The notes under the pieces were generated by a model. It searched no databases. It worked only from the letters and a program-made list of their open reading frames with translations, and was not told the DNA's origin. A stretch of 43,037 nt of DNA from Chloroflexota bacterium (GTDB lineage Bacteria > Chloroflexota > UBA6077 > FW602-bin22). The stretch lies in NCBI GenBank assembly GCA_016875715.1, contig VGOZ01000024.1, forward strand, positions 1 to 43,037, given 5' to 3'. This document shows positions 42,864-43,037 of the stretch, one piece after another. The position numbers were made by a program, and so were the translations under genes. Every line of letters starts with the position of its first letter. The first letter of the stretch is position 1.

Positions 42864-43037
42864 GACGCATCGCGGTCGTCAAGCGGGGCGATCTTGGCGA
42901 CCTTCTCCTCACGCTCCCCGCGCTTCGGGCACTACGAGACGCGCTCCCCGAGGCAACCATCGACCTCCTGGGATCGCGGGCGGCCCGCGAGGTGCTCCGC
43001 GATCTCAATTTGGTCGATCGGGTGCTGCCGCTGCCCT
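42860..43037 (+). CDS. Glycosyltransferase family 9, third copy, cut by window end
   Basis: The first 59 codons read MRRIAVVKRGDLGDLLLTLP and then VDRVLPLP, matching the N-terminus of GT9 enzymes. The ATG overlaps the previous stop (ATGA). The rest lies outside the window. Confidence 0.8.
   Translation, partial: MRRIAVVKRGDLGDLLLTLPALRALRDALPEATIDLLGSRAAREVLRDLNLVDRVLPLP

Noticed and set aside
1-43037. A phage-defence island, secretion system or biosynthetic megacluster
   Set aside because: No nuclease, restriction, toxin-antitoxin, Cas, NRPS/PKS or phage structural genes were seen; the content is metabolic and envelope-related.

Overview
The window looks like a piece of a high-GC Chloroflexota chromosome. 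The grounds are indirect: a TAT-type ABC lipoprotein and a surface protein with long Ala/Pro/Thr-rich linkers of the kind common in that phylum, frequent GTG starts, many genes joined by 4-bp stop/start overlaps, and likely leaderless promoters. No rRNA is present, so the assignment is an inference.

Layout. (1) 1-2390: a 3'-truncated IS21-family element (istA, broken istB) abuts degraded Gfo/Idh/MocA oxidoreductase sequence. (2) 2568-6119: a carbohydrate ABC importer (binding lipoprotein plus two permeases, no ATPase). (3) 6100-15643, minus strand: a very compact menaquinone operon, tetR-menF-menD-menH-menB-menA-menC-menE-alpha/beta hydrolase. Every junction overlaps by 1 or 4 bp, and an 18-bp perfect palindrome lies upstream of tetR. 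(4) 15727-23197: a MFS transporter, HyuA/HyuB hydantoinase/oxoprolinase subunits, a degenerate receiver-like protein, a NIPSNAP protein and an M81 (MlrC-like) metallopeptidase. This reads as a catabolic group for amide or cyclic-amide compounds. (5) 23255-25574: an Amt ammonium transporter, a 41-aa membrane miniprotein with its own terminator, and a single-domain response regulator. (6) 25571-30837, minus strand: a GT4 glycosyltransferase, an 826-aa secreted repeat protein and a secreted glycosidase-like protein. (7) 30908-31067: tRNA-Met/Ile2(CAT) and tRNA-Pro(TGG). (8) 31118-43037: a cell-surface glycan locus. A Wzm/Wzt-type ABC exporter and a methyltransferase run on the minus strand. Divergent from them run a GT2, a GT4, a YbhN-like membrane protein, a sugar nucleotidyltransferase, a second secreted repeat protein, a second GT2 with membrane helices, a FabZ-like dehydratase and three consecutive GT9 enzymes, the last cut by the window end.

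The menaquinone operon covers chorismate to demethylmenaquinone except for a recognised DHNA-CoA thioesterase and the final methyltransferase; its last gene, an alpha/beta hydrolase, is a candidate for the former. The glycan locus would build a polymer on a lipid carrier, export it through Wzm/Wzt and decorate the surface. The two large secreted proteins share a roughly 105-residue repeat and sit in or beside this locus, so they may be part of the same envelope layer.

Most interesting points: the two paralogous repeat proteins and their nested tandem repeats; divergent genes sharing palindromic -10 boxes; two genes with no canonical start codon where their families should begin (the MFS transporter and the GT4 after an in-frame TAG); the terminator-backed 41-aa gene; FabZ inside a glycan locus; and the orphan hydrolase of the men operon.
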